DNA of 52,500 nt from Cryptococcus deneoformans JEC21 (GCF_000091045.1 NC_006692.1:874721-927220); one strand, 5' to 3'. Positions 10,372 through 20,749 are shown, counted from the stretch's first letter. The notes: generated from the letters alone by a model not told the origin. Numbers and translations: made by a program.

Positions 10372-11026
10372 ATGAGGACTCTACAAGAAGCGCAAGAAGG
10401 GGATGCCAGTAACAATCCCGTCATGTCAGGAGAAGCAGAGGGAATTAATGGTGGAGCACAAGGGGACGGAGATGCGGAAATGTCTGAGGTGAGTCTTCAG
10501 CCAACACACACTGACATTTCCACACCCCAGAGTGGCATCTTTGTCGACCATTCCCCAGCTTCATTGTCCAATCCTGCTTTTCAGACATTCGTCAACAACA
10601 GTCTTTCCAGAGTGTGGCGCCAAATTTCAGCATCGGACAACAAAGATGATTCGGCAGTGCCATCTGTTTCCGGAGAGCATGGCACTGAGTCAGAGGAAGA
10701 ATTAGGGGATGCACAGTCCAATCTAGATGTGGGAGAGAGAAGGGAGGATATGGAATCGTGGGATGAGCAGGCTGTCGGCAGAGAAAAGAGGGAAGCAGGT
10801 CCTCGATGTAAGTTCTGTTTTCATGGGGATTTCTATTTACCAGCTCATTGTCTCATTATCCGATAGTGTACGCAATGTCAATCAGCTGGTTGGAAGGGTT
10901 AAGAGTATCTCAAAGCCTGGCACCACCTATATAATTGACAGGGGCACACCCTACAGCCGCGTGTCTTTGGTGTATGGTAAACTGGATGAAAGGTACGTAG
11001 CAGCATGTTGTAGAGGCTGGGGGTGA
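10372..11026 (+). pseudogene. CACTA transposase gene remnant (N- and C-terminal parts)
   Basis: The first exon opens MRTLQEAQEGDASNNPVMSG and is acidic and Ser-rich. After a possible intron donor at about 10807 the sequence encodes NVNQLVGRVKSI followed by TYIIDRGTPYSRV. This matches the end of the complete transposase gene (VNQLVGRVQSI, TYIIDRGTPASRV, about 29500-29420 minus). The two parts do not join in frame with any splice pair I can see, and the catalytic core is absent. It is therefore annotated as a deletion remnant. Confidence 0.6.
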
Positions 11027-11384
11027 AAAATGAGAATGCATCTCTATGCATGCCATGATGCATAATATTTAGTCAGTACAAGAAGAAGTCTTTTGAGACA
11101 AAAAATGATGACGTATATGCAAGTTGTAAATAAAGGCTTGAAACAAGCCCTAAATCGGATTGCCAGCCCAAGCCCAAAATGGTCTTATAAAACGCAAGCC
11201 TCAAAAAGGCTTAAAACGAGCCACAATTGTCAAAATAAGCCGAAAAAGGGATAGAAAAGTTTAAATTAAGCCGCCGCGGGTCCCATAGTGACCTAGTGCA
11301 TAGAGCAAACTTGTCCTGCAGCTGCTGAGTACAATTTGAAAGTCTTTAACCTAAACCAAACTTGAACAAGACCCTCGCTTTGAT

Positions 11385-11993
11385 TACTTAGTCATACAGT
11401 GTCCATTGCAGATGCAGATTATCAATCCTTCAGCAAGGTTGTTATCCTGACTGGTTTGAGCAACTATGCAGAATGGGAATGGTCGATCCAGACTGTTGAA
11501 CTGGTCTTTACTCAGCACCTTCATACAAACAGGCTCAGAGAGCAGTGTACAAGATTGTGATACATACCTGGTCTTCACTAAGCACCTTCGTACAAACAGA
11601 CTCGGAGAGCAGTGTACAAGATAGTGATGAGAAAGACCAGAAAGTTACAAAAGGGAAAAATAATATATGATATAGAGTCTGACCGAAAAAAGACCATGTA
11701 GTCATCTATCTAATTAAGAAGCAGACTAACTCCGTCACAGACTACCCTGATCCTCAAGGGTTTAGAGATCATGAACCCAGTCACTCTGACTGACAGATCG
11801 GCCACCAATGACAAAGCCAAATACAAACGATCTAGGCAAGCATATGTGCTTATTCTGAAATCCCTCTCTTTGGAAGTACAGTCACTCTTGTCTACCGAAT
11901 CCCTGTGTGTCAGTACTGCTGATAGTTTGGGCCTCTGGACCGAGCTGAAGGACCAGTACTCTGCTTCAGTTGGCTCCCACCAAGCTCAGCTGC
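11385..11993 (+). pseudogene. Copia-type gag fragment split by a solo LTR
   Basis: Before the LTR (11385-11493) the frame reads VVILTGLSNYAEWEWSIQT. After it (from 11743) it reads TLILKGLEIMNPVTLTD, then KYKRSRQAYVLILKSLSLEV and LWTELKDQYSASVGSHQAQL. This parallels the minus-strand gag at 24060-24645 (VILTGPQNYAEWELSI, KYKRSRQAFALLIKSLSPEV, LWDELKSQYSAAVGARQAHL). Removing the LTR and one copy of its 5-bp duplication restores the alignment. The gag is cut at 11993 by another LTR (family 3). Confidence 0.83.
11494..11737 (-). repeat. Solo LTR, family 1 (copy b), with 5-bp target duplication
   Basis: Reads TGTTGAACTGG...ACTCCGTCA on the + strand, which is the family-1 LTR inverted. It is longer than its relatives because about 75 bp at one end (the CTGGTCTTTACTCAGCACC to GTGTACAAGAT section) are duplicated in tandem. 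Exact 5-bp flanks CAGAC occur at 11489-11493 and 11738-11742. Confidence 0.9.
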
Positions 11994-12368
11994 TGTTATG
12001 ACTCATCCCGAACAAGGTCTGGCCTTGGAGATGAGATGGAAAGCCATAGTTTAACTAAGCGATGAGATATGTAAGATATACCTCTCGACACTTGTCTGTT
12101 GGCATATGGTATAGTATGAAAGTATATGTGCTTGGGAAGATCAGGTAAGTGTATATACTAGTGAGGTAAGTTTATGTTGAAGGTGGTTCCAGATAAGACA
12201 AGAGCGAGCAAGGGAAGCTCCAGGACCTTTTGCAAAGTAACTTATGGATATTGATCTTCAAGGGGAAGAAGATCAAGATCAAGGATAGAACTCCCCTTTA
12301 TATACTTCTACAGAAATCTATTTATATCCTTTGGGGTCCAGCTGGAGGTCCAGTTCTTCTCTCAGAGG
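11994..12368 (-). repeat. LTR family 3, truncated inverted copy
   Basis: Begins TGTTATGACTCATCC, the reverse complement of the 3' end of the 510-bp LTR at 25239-25748. It shares with it the segments around GATCTTCAAGGGGAAGAAG and CCTTTATATACTTCTACAG. It stops inside the CAGCTGGAGGTCC repeat zone where an LTR of family 4 begins. It sits within copia gag. Confidence 0.85.
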
Positions 12369-12422
12369 TAGTAAGTGCAGAGCCCTTACCACCATTCATT
12401 CTCAACATATGGTAGGATTTAT

Positions 12423-12608
12423 TGACAGAGTTCATTAGTCTAGCTTCTTAATTAGATAGATGACTATGTGGTCTTTTTTCAGTCAGACTCTATACCATTA
12501 TTAATATTCCTTTTTGTAACTTGCTGGTCTTTCTCATCACTATGTAGTACACTGCTCTACGAGACTGTTTGTACGAAGGTGCTAAGTAAAGACCAGACCA
12601 GTTCAACA
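12423..12608 (+). repeat. Solo LTR, family 1 (copy c), target duplication TTTAT
   Basis: TGACAGAGTTCATTAG to CCAGTTCAACA, 186 bp. It is flanked by TTTAT at 12418-12422 and 12609-12613, which is one copy of the family-4 LTR sequence GGATTTATT. No internal retrotransposon sequence accompanies it. Confidence 0.92.
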
Positions 12609-12723
12609 TTTATTGCTATGCATCAGATGATGTTGGTAGCTGCCATTTGATTCTGAAACATGGCATTGGGCTCTGTCCGGCCTTTGTCCTATGCATGATA
12701 TTTATTCCCATGCATAGAACCAG

Positions 12724-13337
12724 TGTCACGGGCATCACGTCAGTCAGCGTAGCTGCCCGGCGCTCAACTCGGATGATGTAGAACTCGACGAATGAAAATG
12801 AAGGATTCACGCCTAGCAGAGCCGGACGGAAGAATTGCCAGGCTGACGGAACAGAAGCTGGACTTAGAGGAAGGAATAGCCAGGGCCTGAAGGAGCAGGA
12901 GCTGGACTAAGGGCTGACTGAAGCGACTTAAAAGAAAAGAATGCTCAGAGGCAAGGTAGTGAGAAAGGACAACAGTATTGATTTTCTAAGGACTATGAAA
13001 ACTACGAAAGACTATCTTCTTATATACCTTTCCTTCTTTCTGCTTACTCATCTCTCTCGGGATAAAGATGTTGCTAACTCATGGTGGGAACGGGGCTGTC
13101 GGACCAGAGGGGATGAAGAACACTGACCAAGTGTCGGGGAAGAAGAGGAAAATGCTGACCAGGTGAAAAGAAAGAAGAGGCAAGCCAAAGATATTTTGCT
13201 GACTTTTCAAGAGTCAGTCGGTAAATCACAGTCATCTGAGGTGGAGGTGTTTGGTTACGCCAGAGACAAGGTGGAATGTCAGTCTGTCGCCTGGTTGCAG
13301 ATGCCGGAGAGTGCAACTCTTGCATAATATCATGACA
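12724..13337 (+). repeat. Solo LTR, family 2, target duplication ACCAG
   Basis: 614 bp from TGTCACGGGCATCAC to CATAATATCATGACA. It is flanked by ACCAG at 12719-12723 and 13338-13342. Partial copies lie at 26037-26160 and 28859-29012 (both inverted) and 35333-35639 (+). It is noncoding. A pyrimidine-rich stretch and stop codons fill all frames. Confidence 0.9.
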
Positions 13338-13426
13338 ACCAGCAATTGCTGCCGAAACGCAGCAGTGGACTCTGCCAGATCTCTGCCTCCTTTTTTGATG
13401 GACTTCTGTTTGTTTCCTTATACATA

Positions 13427-13450
13427 CATACATATATATATATATATAGA
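13427..13450. repeat. TA dinucleotide microsatellite
   Basis: A pure TA run within the family-4 LTR, preceded by CATACATACA. The other family-4 copies have shorter runs at the same place (about 15687-15701 and 16650-16659). Confidence 0.85.
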
Positions 13451-13645
13451 TTGGTAGATAGTTATAGTTTTCTCTTCCAAAGTGAAACATATGCATTCAA
13501 CCTGTGCTAGTTTCGTGTATCCAGATACAACTATAACTATCACCACGCCTCCTTGAATGCTTTCCAAACACCCTCTAGACATACACCACGAATGCCCATC
13601 TTCCTCGAACGCCCTCTGAACGCAGTGAGGCATACCTGTGCCTAG

Positions 13646-13850
13646 AGAGTCTTGTCTCCTTTACTAGTCGCTGATAGGACATAATCAGCATATGCATTTG
13701 GGATCTTGTTTGCTTCTCTCCAGTCTGAAGTTAAGCCTCGAGTCCTACAAGCCTTAAGAGCCTGTCCAATCCTCTCCTGAACCTCGTCCATCTGAACTAG
13801 TCCCTGTAAGGCTTTTAGCAAGCTGGCAGAGCCCTTGCACAGTCAGTTTC
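13646..13850 (-). pseudogene. Retrotransposon gag-like fragment (repeat also at 18330-18440)
   Basis: On the minus strand the frame reads SLLKALQGLVQMDEVQERIG, QALKACRTRGLTSDWREANK and then YADYVLSATSKGDKTL with TAG. Part of it (from RGLTSDWREANK onward) recurs on the + strand at 18330-18440 beside a gypsy gag-pro. The helix-rich style suits a gag or integrase-proximal fragment, but I cannot place it in a named domain. Confidence 0.45.
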
Positions 13851-14288
13851 ATTGATTGCAACCATGTGCTGGTTTATTTTTTATTTTTTTATTTTTTGTT
13901 TTTTTTGCTTCCATCTCTCGTGCACAGCCAATGCCCAAACCTGGTCAACACCCTAAGCAATTCCTCGCACATGACTTCTGGCTGTGACCAGGTCACTCGC
14001 ATGGCACCCATGTGGCCCAGCCATGCATCGACATTTTCCCATGCTTGTTTTTTTCTCACTCCATCCCAAACACCCAGTGACATATAGACTGCAGATTCTT
14101 CTGGAGGTTTCTCTTCTTCCCCATCCATCAGAAGAGAGCCTATTTATTGCTGCAGTCTCCCAGAGTGTTTGATGGGTGTTTTTCATGCTTGCTCCTCCTC
14201 CTGACGAAGTGCTGACTGGGCAGAACAGTACATATAGAGATTATATTGATGCCCTGCCCAGGTAAGCCTTCTGTCAGAAGAGAGCCTA
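13851..14288. other. Transposon-block filler, no gene seen
   Basis: Contains a T-rich tract (about 13875-13908) and no open frame with recognisable content. Frames here overlap on both strands without domain signal. Confidence 0.5.
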
Positions 14289-15045
14289 CACTATGGGACC
14301 TGCGGCGGCTTGTTTCAAGCCAAATTCACACCAGCTTGTTTTAAGTGAAAAGTGATCCAATCAACTCGATTTACTGGCTCGATTTGACCCTATATGGCGC
14401 TTATAATGAGCCTTGAGGTGGCTTAATTTCCGACTCATTTCAAGAACAATTACAAGCTTGTTTCAAGCTTCTTGCTGTGGTTATTTTGAGCAGCTAGTAC
14501 GGCTTATTTTGAGCTCTTATTGGGATTTAAATCCAGTAGCTAATGGGTTTGTTTCGCTCGCCTCTATCTGCACCAATTGGTCACCAGATATGCATAGATA
14601 AATGCGAAATTTACACAACGCAGTCAAGCTGGACCCTATAATTGGTATTTATGGGTTGAAGACTAAGAAGGGGCACTAAATAGGAGCCTTTATGATGAAA
14701 CACTCACTTTAAATCATGGAGCAGCTCTTATAACATAATTTTTGTTTCTCAGGCATTGTTTTAATAAAACTTCTAGTGGCCATTGGGAAAAATATTTCCC
14801 AGGGGAGGACAGATCCTGGTGTCAGTCAGACATCTGTGAAAGGGTGAGCATGGTGTCTGTGTGTCTGTACTACTGCTATAAAAAGACTGACCAATGTATA
14901 GAAAAGATGGCATTGCTCATGGGTAATCTGCCTCCAGGTAACAGAACTGACCTTAATGCCAGTTTGCAGCAAGCAATATCGAACCGAGTCCTATAGAGGA
15001 TGTGTTAATAGATATTTAAAATAGACAATAATGGTGTATGACTCA
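14289..15045 (-). mobile_element. Truncated CACTA transposon end with 3' part of accessory gene
   Basis: Starts CACTATGGGACCTGCGGCGG and follows, in inverted orientation, the right end of the complete element (35330 down to about 34575). It includes the GGCTTGTTT subterminal motifs, the noncoding stretch around CAACCCATAAATACC, and the last exons of the accessory gene. The segment CAGTCTTTTTATAGCAG is an intron in the complete copy. It ends where gypsy RT sequence begins near 15045. No partner terminus is visible, so it is a dead fragment. Confidence 0.85.
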
Positions 15046-15047
15046 CA

Positions 15048-15409
15048 TGGATTCCTCGCGAGCAGCGAAGACCACTTCGATGTAAGGCAGAAAGAACACT
15101 CACAATATTATCATGTAGACTTTTCGCGTCCTTACCCCAGATAATAATATCATCCACATAGGCCTCGCAGCATTCTCCAGTTAGACCTTGCAGAGCCTCA
15201 TTTATGCGACGCTGTTGGGCAGCAGGCGCGTTGCGGATCCCTTGAGGCATTGCCACCCACTCTAGGAGACCGAGAGGAGTGGTGATAGCGGTTTTCGGGA
15301 TGTCCTCCTCCTTCATGAGCATTTGGAAAAATGCATCCTTACAGTTGAGTTTTGCGAAAATCTTGCCCTTCCTGGCAGCACAGTGGAGGATATCCTGGAC
15401 ATTCCCCAT
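15048..15409 (-). pseudogene. Ty3/gypsy reverse transcriptase fragment (copy 1)
   Basis: The minus frame reads KIFAKLNCKDAFFQMLMKEE, then TPLGLLEWVAMPQGIRNAPA and EAYVDDIIIWGKDAKSLHD. These are the RT palm motifs of Ty3/gypsy elements: KLD.K.AF.Q, P.G..NAP..FQR-like, and the YVDD catalytic box. The sequence is about 95% like copy 2 at 16869-17250. It is truncated on both sides, by the CACTA fragment on the left and by the LTR of the small element on the right, whose sequence supplies a false N-terminal extension. Confidence 0.9.
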
Positions 15410-16868
15410 TGTAAGTGCAGAGCCCTTACCACCATTCATTCTCACCATATGGTAGGATTTATTCCTATGCATTGGTCGATGTTGGTAGGTGAGATTTGAT
15501 GCCGAAATGCGTCTTTCGGACTTCGCCGAAACGCGGCATCGAGCTTTGTCCTGCCTTTATCCTATGCATGATATTTTATTCTCATGCATAGGACCGGCAA
15601 TTGCTGCCGAGACGCGGCGGCGGACTTCGCCGGATCTCTGCCTCTTTTTTTCGATGGACTTCTGTTTGTTTCTGCATACATCCATACATATATATATATA
15701 TAGATCTCATACATAGTTATAGTTTTCTCTTTCTCTGAGCGAAACCATGCATACAACCCATTGCTAGTTTCGCATCCACTAGACCACTATAACTATAACC
15801 AAACCTCGAACGCATCCGAACGCCCTTGAACGCTTCCTCGAACGCAAACATTGAACGCTTATCCTTCTCGAACGCCAACCGAACGCAGTGAGGCACCCCC
15901 AGTGCCTACACTTTTTTCGAAACTAGCTCCTACTTTCTACACCATACCTACCATCTTGCGCGTCTGGTCGACTGCATCCAACACCAAGATGAATTGACAT
16001 TGTGAGTCCCCTTGGTATTTTCTTTTTCCGTCTCTCTTTCCGTGTAATTCGGGGGCTGCTTGCGCTTCTCTGTGGGTTTTTTGGCCATTATTGGTTTTTT
16101 TTCCCTGGCTTGCGCTCAGCAAGACTAAATTAACAGGACTTTCTCACAGAGTGTTCTCCTGCCCAGTCCTTCCAACGTGGATGGATTTGGAAAGTAACGT
16201 GTTGACAGGGGGGCGCTGGCAGTCCCCACGGCCTGGTGATCATTCGTTCTTTTGCCTCTATTCCCTCCTTTTCAATTTTACGTTCCTTTGCCCTTTCTCT
16301 TAATTCTTTCTTTCATCTTTTGGTCCGGTCGAGTCTTCCCCTGGCTCTCATCTGGACGGGGGAGAGTGTAAGTGCAGAGCCCTTACCACCATTCATTCTC
16401 ACCATATGGTAGGATTTATTCCTATGCATTGGTCGATGTTGGTAGGTGAGATTTGATGCCGAAACGCGTCTTTCGGACTTCACCGAAACGCGGCATCGAG
16501 CTCTGTCCGGCCTTATCCTATGCATGATATTTTATTCTCATGCATAGGACCGGCAATTGCTGCCGAAACGCGGCGGCGGACTTCGCCGGATCTCTGTCCC
16601 TTTTTTTCGATGGACTTCTGTTTGTTTCTGCATACATCCACACATACATATATATATAGATCTCATACATAGTTATAGTTTTCTCTTTCTCTAAGCGAAA
16701 CTCATGCATATCAACCATTGCTAGTTTCGCATCCAGTAGACCACTATAACTATAAACAAACACCGAACGCTTCCTCGAACGCATCCGAACGCCCTCTAGA
16801 CCTATACCACGAACGCCCATCCTTCTCGAACGCCAACCGAACGCAGTGAGGCACCCCCAGTGCCTACA
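15410..16868 (+). mobile_element. Short LTR retroelement without coding capacity (TRIM-like), family 4
   Basis: Two directly repeated LTRs of about 500 bp (15410-15910 and 16367-16868), each TGTAAGTGCAGAGCCC...AGTGCCTACA, enclose only 456 bp of internal sequence. A polypurine tract (ACGGGGGAGAG, 16356-16366) touches the second LTR, which gives + orientation. The internal part has no gag or pol motif. The flanks (CCCAT left, GGCGG right) are not a duplication. The element is bordered by two copies of gypsy RT, so either recombination between elements or deletion next to it has taken place. LTR identity between the two copies is high but not complete, with scattered substitutions and short indels. 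Confidence 0.82.
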
Positions 16869-18270
16869 GGCGGATGATGTGGCCTAAGAACGCTACTTCG
16901 TCGAGGAACAGCTTTGACTTCCCACGCGAGCAGCGAAGACCACTTCGACGTAGGGCAGAAAGAACACTCACAATGTTATCATGCAGGTCCTTCGCATCCT
17001 TCCCCCAGATGATGATATCGTCCACGTAAGCCTCGCAACATTCCCCAGTTAAACCTTGTAACGCCTCATTAATGCGACGCTGTTGAGCGGCCGGCGCGTT
17101 CCGGATCCCTTGAGGCATTACCACCCACTCTAGGAGACCGAGAGGAGTGGTGATAGCGGTTTTCGGAATGTCCTCCTCCTTCATTAGCATTTGGAAAAAA
17201 GCATCCTTACAGTCGAGTTTTGCGAAAATCAATCCAGCTCGAGCGACAGGCATCGCATCAGGAAGAATGTTTATTCAGTGGCGGACTTGGGAGGTGGACG
17301 AACAAATGGGCAGGTAGTGGGAGACGTCAGAGATATTGGCTGGAAGGATGTCGGCAAATTCACGGAGGATGGCATCGGAGTGGGAGTGGCGTTCAGTGCT
17401 TACGGTCGGGAATTCGACAGGTGTGATGGAGTTGAGTTGTAGTTGCACAAGCGATGTATAGGATGACCCCCCTGCATTGAGGAGGTGATTTAAACGCTCC
17501 GCCCCATCAAATAGGCAGTGTTGATGACAGAACTGTAATCCGAGGATAAGGCGGTATCGTGGACCAAGGGCCATGGCGTAGAATGGGGTAGCGTTGTAGG
17601 TAGTGTCACCAATGATTACATCCACTACATACTCCTGGTCTACGACTGGACCCGCCCGATTGTCTGCCATTTTGGTCCCCACTGGTATAATCGGCTGTCC
17701 TTGCCATCCCTGTTGCTCTGCGTACGCCCGGTCGACGACGTTGATGCCAGCGCCGCAATCAACGAGTGCTGGGACAGTGTCTCCGTCAGCCTTGAAACGG
17801 CAATTGACCATGATGAGAGGTACTGACCCAGCGAGCGCAGACGAGGCATCCTGTACTAGAGTGTCTGTGACAGGGTCGACAGCGAAAACGCCGTGGTGGT
17901 CGGACTTGTCGTCGTCGGCAAGGGAAACGAGGTTGGCGACTGGCACGGACGTGGAGGCGTTGGGCGGGGTGGAGGGGGGGCGGGTTGGGCAGATAAGGCG
18001 GTGATGGCCGACAACGCGGCATGAGAAACATGCATTGATGCTTTGAAGATAGGTGTGGGCAGATCGGCCGGCGTCACCGAGGGGGAGCCGTTTGGCGGGG
18101 TCGAGCCAGTCGAGCTGTTGTGCAGTGTGGCCCTTCGTGGTGGTGGAGGGGGCGGGGGCGAATTTGGCAATGAGTGGAGGCACAGGGACAGGAGCGATGA
18201 CGTTGGCGACGGTTGGTGGGTGGCAGGGGCGTGTCGACACCTGTGTAAGGTCCGGACAATAGACATTCAC
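16869..18270 (-). pseudogene. Ty3/gypsy gag-protease-RT remnant
   Basis: One minus-strand frame broken by a single TGA (17275-17277). In order: a Pro-rich gag part, a CCHC zinc knuckle (CFSCRVVGHHRLIC, about 18035-17990), an aspartic protease core (PALVDCGAGINVVDRAYAEQ), a linker ending ILREFADILPANISDVSHYL, then after the stop INILPDAMPVARAGLIFAKL and RT motifs through YVDDIIIWGKDAK and FLDEVAFLGHIIRL. The protease reads D-C-G where D-S-G or D-T-G is usual. The piece between protease and RT is shorter than in intact elements, so pol has an internal deletion. RNase H and integrase are absent because the family-4 element abuts FLGHIIRL. Confidence 0.88.
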
Positions 18271-18395
18271 TGAACTGTTGGGGCTAGCTCAGAGGGACAA
18301 GGCTTGGAGAGAACTGATGGGCTCTTAGGGTTGGCAGGGCTCGAGGCTTAACTTCGGACTGGAGAGAAGCAAACAAGATCCCAAATGCATATGCT

Positions 18396-18766
18396 GATTA
18401 TGTCCTATCAGCGACTAGTAAAGGAGACAAGATGAAGAATTGATAGGAACAGGAGGAGAAGGCAAGGTACTTGTGACTGTAAGGTCGGAAGGAAAGGTTG
18501 AACACAACAAGGATAAAAGAAATAAAGGAAATTGTGTGAAACCCAAAGAGCCCGAAGCTTACCTGATTATGTCCTATCAGCGACTAGTAAAGGAGACAAG
18601 ATGAAGAATTGATAGGAACACTGATCAGGATTAGCCAGGGGGTCTGAGGGGAGAAGGTAACTGGTAGAGAGCTCTGCTTACGGAGGAGAAGGCAAGGTAC
18701 TTGTGACTGTAAGGTTGGAAGGAAAGGTTGAACACAACAAGGATAAAAGAATAAAGGAAATTGTGT
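18396..18766 (+). repeat. Local duplication in retroelement debris
   Basis: GATTATGTCCTATCAGCGAC to GATAGGAAC occurs at 18396-18450 and again from 18565. The following segment GGAGAAGGCAAGGTACTTGTG to ATTGTGTG occurs at 18451-18538 and from about 18682. The second copy carries about 60 bp of extra sequence in its middle. The first copy looks like a deletion version of the second. Part of the unit matches the minus-strand fragment at 13646-13850. Confidence 0.75.
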
Positions 18767-18926
18767 GTCAACCTTTCCATGTACTTTGCCTTCGCTCTCG
18801 AAACCAGTCGCGACCAAAGCTCCGGTAAACACCGGGGCTTGTGGCATGAAAAATCGGACAAGAAACTCGGACTTAGGACGAGAAATGGAAGAGAAAATGA
18901 GAAGAGAAAAAGCGGAAGTAAAATAA

Positions 18927-19125
18927 TGCACGTGACCTGGGAGGAAGAGTGCGGATGCAATTTGATGCGCGCGACTTGGAGGAAAGGAGCGGAAGTAAAT
19001 TGAGACGCGGCTCGGAGAAACAGGGGAAAAATAAAGCACGTGACCTGGGAGAAAGGAGAGCGGATGCAATTTGAGGCGCGCAACTTGGAGGAAGAAGCGG
19101 AAGTAAATTGAAACATGGCTCAAAA
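18927..19125 (+). repeat. Tandem repeat with CACGTG motif, two units of about 100 bp
   Basis: GCACGTGACCTGGGAG, then GCGGATGCAATTTGA, GCGCGCRACTTGGAGG and GCGGAAGTAAATTGA occur twice in the same order (from 18927 and from 19037). Each unit has one palindromic CACGTG. This may be regulatory or simply an LTR-internal repeat. No gene covers it. Confidence 0.7.
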
Positions 19126-19301
19126 ATTAGAAGCTGGGGAAAGTGGTGACCTCATGAGATGTGGGTCAACTGGGTCGGAGGCTAGCCTCTTACAGCAAGG
19201 TACACAGACGGAGAACTCGCCTGAAGGGTGTAGAGCCCTTTGTCGGAAAAATCAGAGGCTAGGAGGATTTTACCAGAGGCATCAAGCAGGAGAGCAGCCC
19301 G

Positions 19302-20489
19302 TCAGGTGAAAAGCCACTGCACACCGGTAGGCATTCTACGAGCGGAGAGGAGGTTCCAGTCAAGACCAGGGACCACTAAGACATTGTGGAAGTCAACACC
19401 TTGAATGGTGATACTGCCTCTTTGGGTTGACAGGAGTAGGGATCCATCGCTGATGCGAATGTGTTCTGTGGAGGCATGGCGGACATCGTGCAGGAGGGAG
19501 GGATTGGAGACCATATGGTCGGTCGCACCAGAGTCGATGACAAAGGTGGTGGAGGGCGAAGAGAGGTTGGGTGCAGTGGTTTGTGCCAAATAGGCAGATG
19601 ATGCATCTGACTTGTATGTGTCAGCCTCGGCTAGCTTAGCTTCGGCTACCTTCCCTGCCTTGATTTCTTTTTGACGGTGTTTGACCCAACAGTCCTTTGA
19701 TGAGTGTCTACTTGGACCATGCCAGATACAATACTGACTCTCCCCAGCATCGTCCCCCTTTTTTTCTTTCCTTCTCTTACTATTCACTGTTGATTTCGAC
19801 TGTGCCAATAGGGCCATCCCGGCCTCCTCTGCGACATCTCCTTGGGCTCGGACCCACTCGCCAGAAACCTGAGCAATAACATCTGAAGTGGAGAACTTCA
19901 TCTGAGCCCACAGAAGTTGTTTGATTGGGCAGAAGCTCGCCGGTAGAGCATGTAACATGGCATATGCACACTGTTGGTCATCGACAGACTGTGTCTGCTT
20001 CAGTTGGGCGAGCGCAGAGCGAAGGGTTGCAAGGTAGGGACGAGGATCGGCACCTTCCAGAATTCGAGTGGTCCAGAGAATAGAGTAAAGTTCTCCAACT
20101 CTATGTCCAGTGGCTTTTGAATATGATCGGTTCAACTCTTCCCAGAGTAGTTTGGGATTTGGTTCAAGAAGATTTTTTGCCTCAGCCGATAAGGCAGCCT
20201 TTACTTGGGGAGAAAGATATCAAATAACGATGGAGTAGGCCCGGTGTTGGTTTTGAATTTTGGCATTGAGGGTATTGAGCTCATCAGTAGTGAGAACTCG
20301 AGGAGATTGGTTGGGGTCACCGGTAGGAACTGTGACAGGGATATGAAGAACAGGAGTTTCATGAAGAGTGGACATAAGACGGAGTCCAAGGAGGTAGGCT
20401 TGGATATCAAAACTCCAATCACTATAGTTGTCTTCCCCCATAAGTGGAGAAATCTTGGCCGAGGCTGCTTCTTCCTTGGGCTCAGACAT
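19302..20489 (-). pseudogene. Ty1/copia gag-protease reading frame with one stop
   Basis: ATG at 20489 opens MSEPKEEAASAKISPLMGED. TGA at 20220-20222 interrupts, and the same frame continues YLSPQVKAALSAEAKNLL, GHRVGELYSILWTTRI and a Zn-knuckle-like CIWHGPSRHSSKDCW (CX2HX4HX4C, unlike the usual CCHC). A copia aspartic protease site follows (TFVIDSGATDHMVSNPSL, then HNVLVVPGLDWNLLSARR). It ends at 19302 right after the protease. Integrase, RT and RNase H are lost. Its LTR lies at 20578-20749 in the same orientation. Confidence 0.9.
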
Positions 20490-20577
20490 GGTATTGCTGC
20501 TTGAGAACTGGATGAATTTTTGTGCTGGTATGAAGTAATCCAGGGACGGGAGGCAAGGCTCATAACCTGTCGAACTG

Positions 20578-20749
20578 GTCTTTACTTAGCACCTTCGTAC
20601 AAACAGTCTCGTAGAACAGTGTACTAGATAGTGATGAGAAAGACCAGAAAGTTACAAAAAAGGAATATTAATAATGGTATAGAGTCTGACTGAAAATAGA
20701 CCACGTAGCCATCTATCTAATTAAGGAACTAGACTAGTGAACTCCGTCA
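20578..20749 (-). repeat. Copia-type LTR, family 1 (copy d), 5' LTR of the minus-strand element
   Basis: 172 bp from TGTCGAACTGG to AACTCCGTCA (inverted TG...CA). It is followed, on the minus strand, by GGTTATGAGCC and the gag start at 20489. Its outer edge abuts, without spacer, the RT of another copia element on the + strand, so family 1 inserted into that element. Confidence 0.92.

Larger units (their letters stand above)
8449..11290. mobile_element. CACTA transposon, internally deleted relative
   Basis: The right end reads AAGCCGCCGCGGGTCCCATAGTG (11268-11290; its last 20 bases are the inverted CACTA terminus), the reverse complement of the terminus of the complete element at 29021. The left end (GGTATACCCAGCGGCTTAAT, from 8451) is a decayed version of the same terminus. 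Both ends carry many AAGCC/GGCTT subterminal motifs (8461-8990 and 11140-11270). The element keeps a leftward accessory-type gene near the left end and a rightward remnant with the tail of the transposase gene near the right end, which is the same two-gene layout as the complete element. The DDE core is missing, so it is probably non-autonomous. No target duplication could be verified because the left tip is degenerate. Confidence 0.72.
12369..13645 (+). mobile_element. Solo LTR of family 4 carrying two nested solo LTRs
   Basis: Segments 12369-12422, 12609-12723 and 13338-13645 together match the 500-bp LTRs at 15410-15910 and 16367-16868. Shared stretches are GTAAGTGCAGAGCCC, CCATATGGTAGGATTTAT, the CCGAAACGC region, the TATA microsatellite, GATAGTTATAGTTTTCTC, and a CGAACGC-rich tail ending GTGCCTA. 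The interruptions are two complete solo LTRs with perfect target duplications, so family 4 was here first. Confidence 0.88.
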
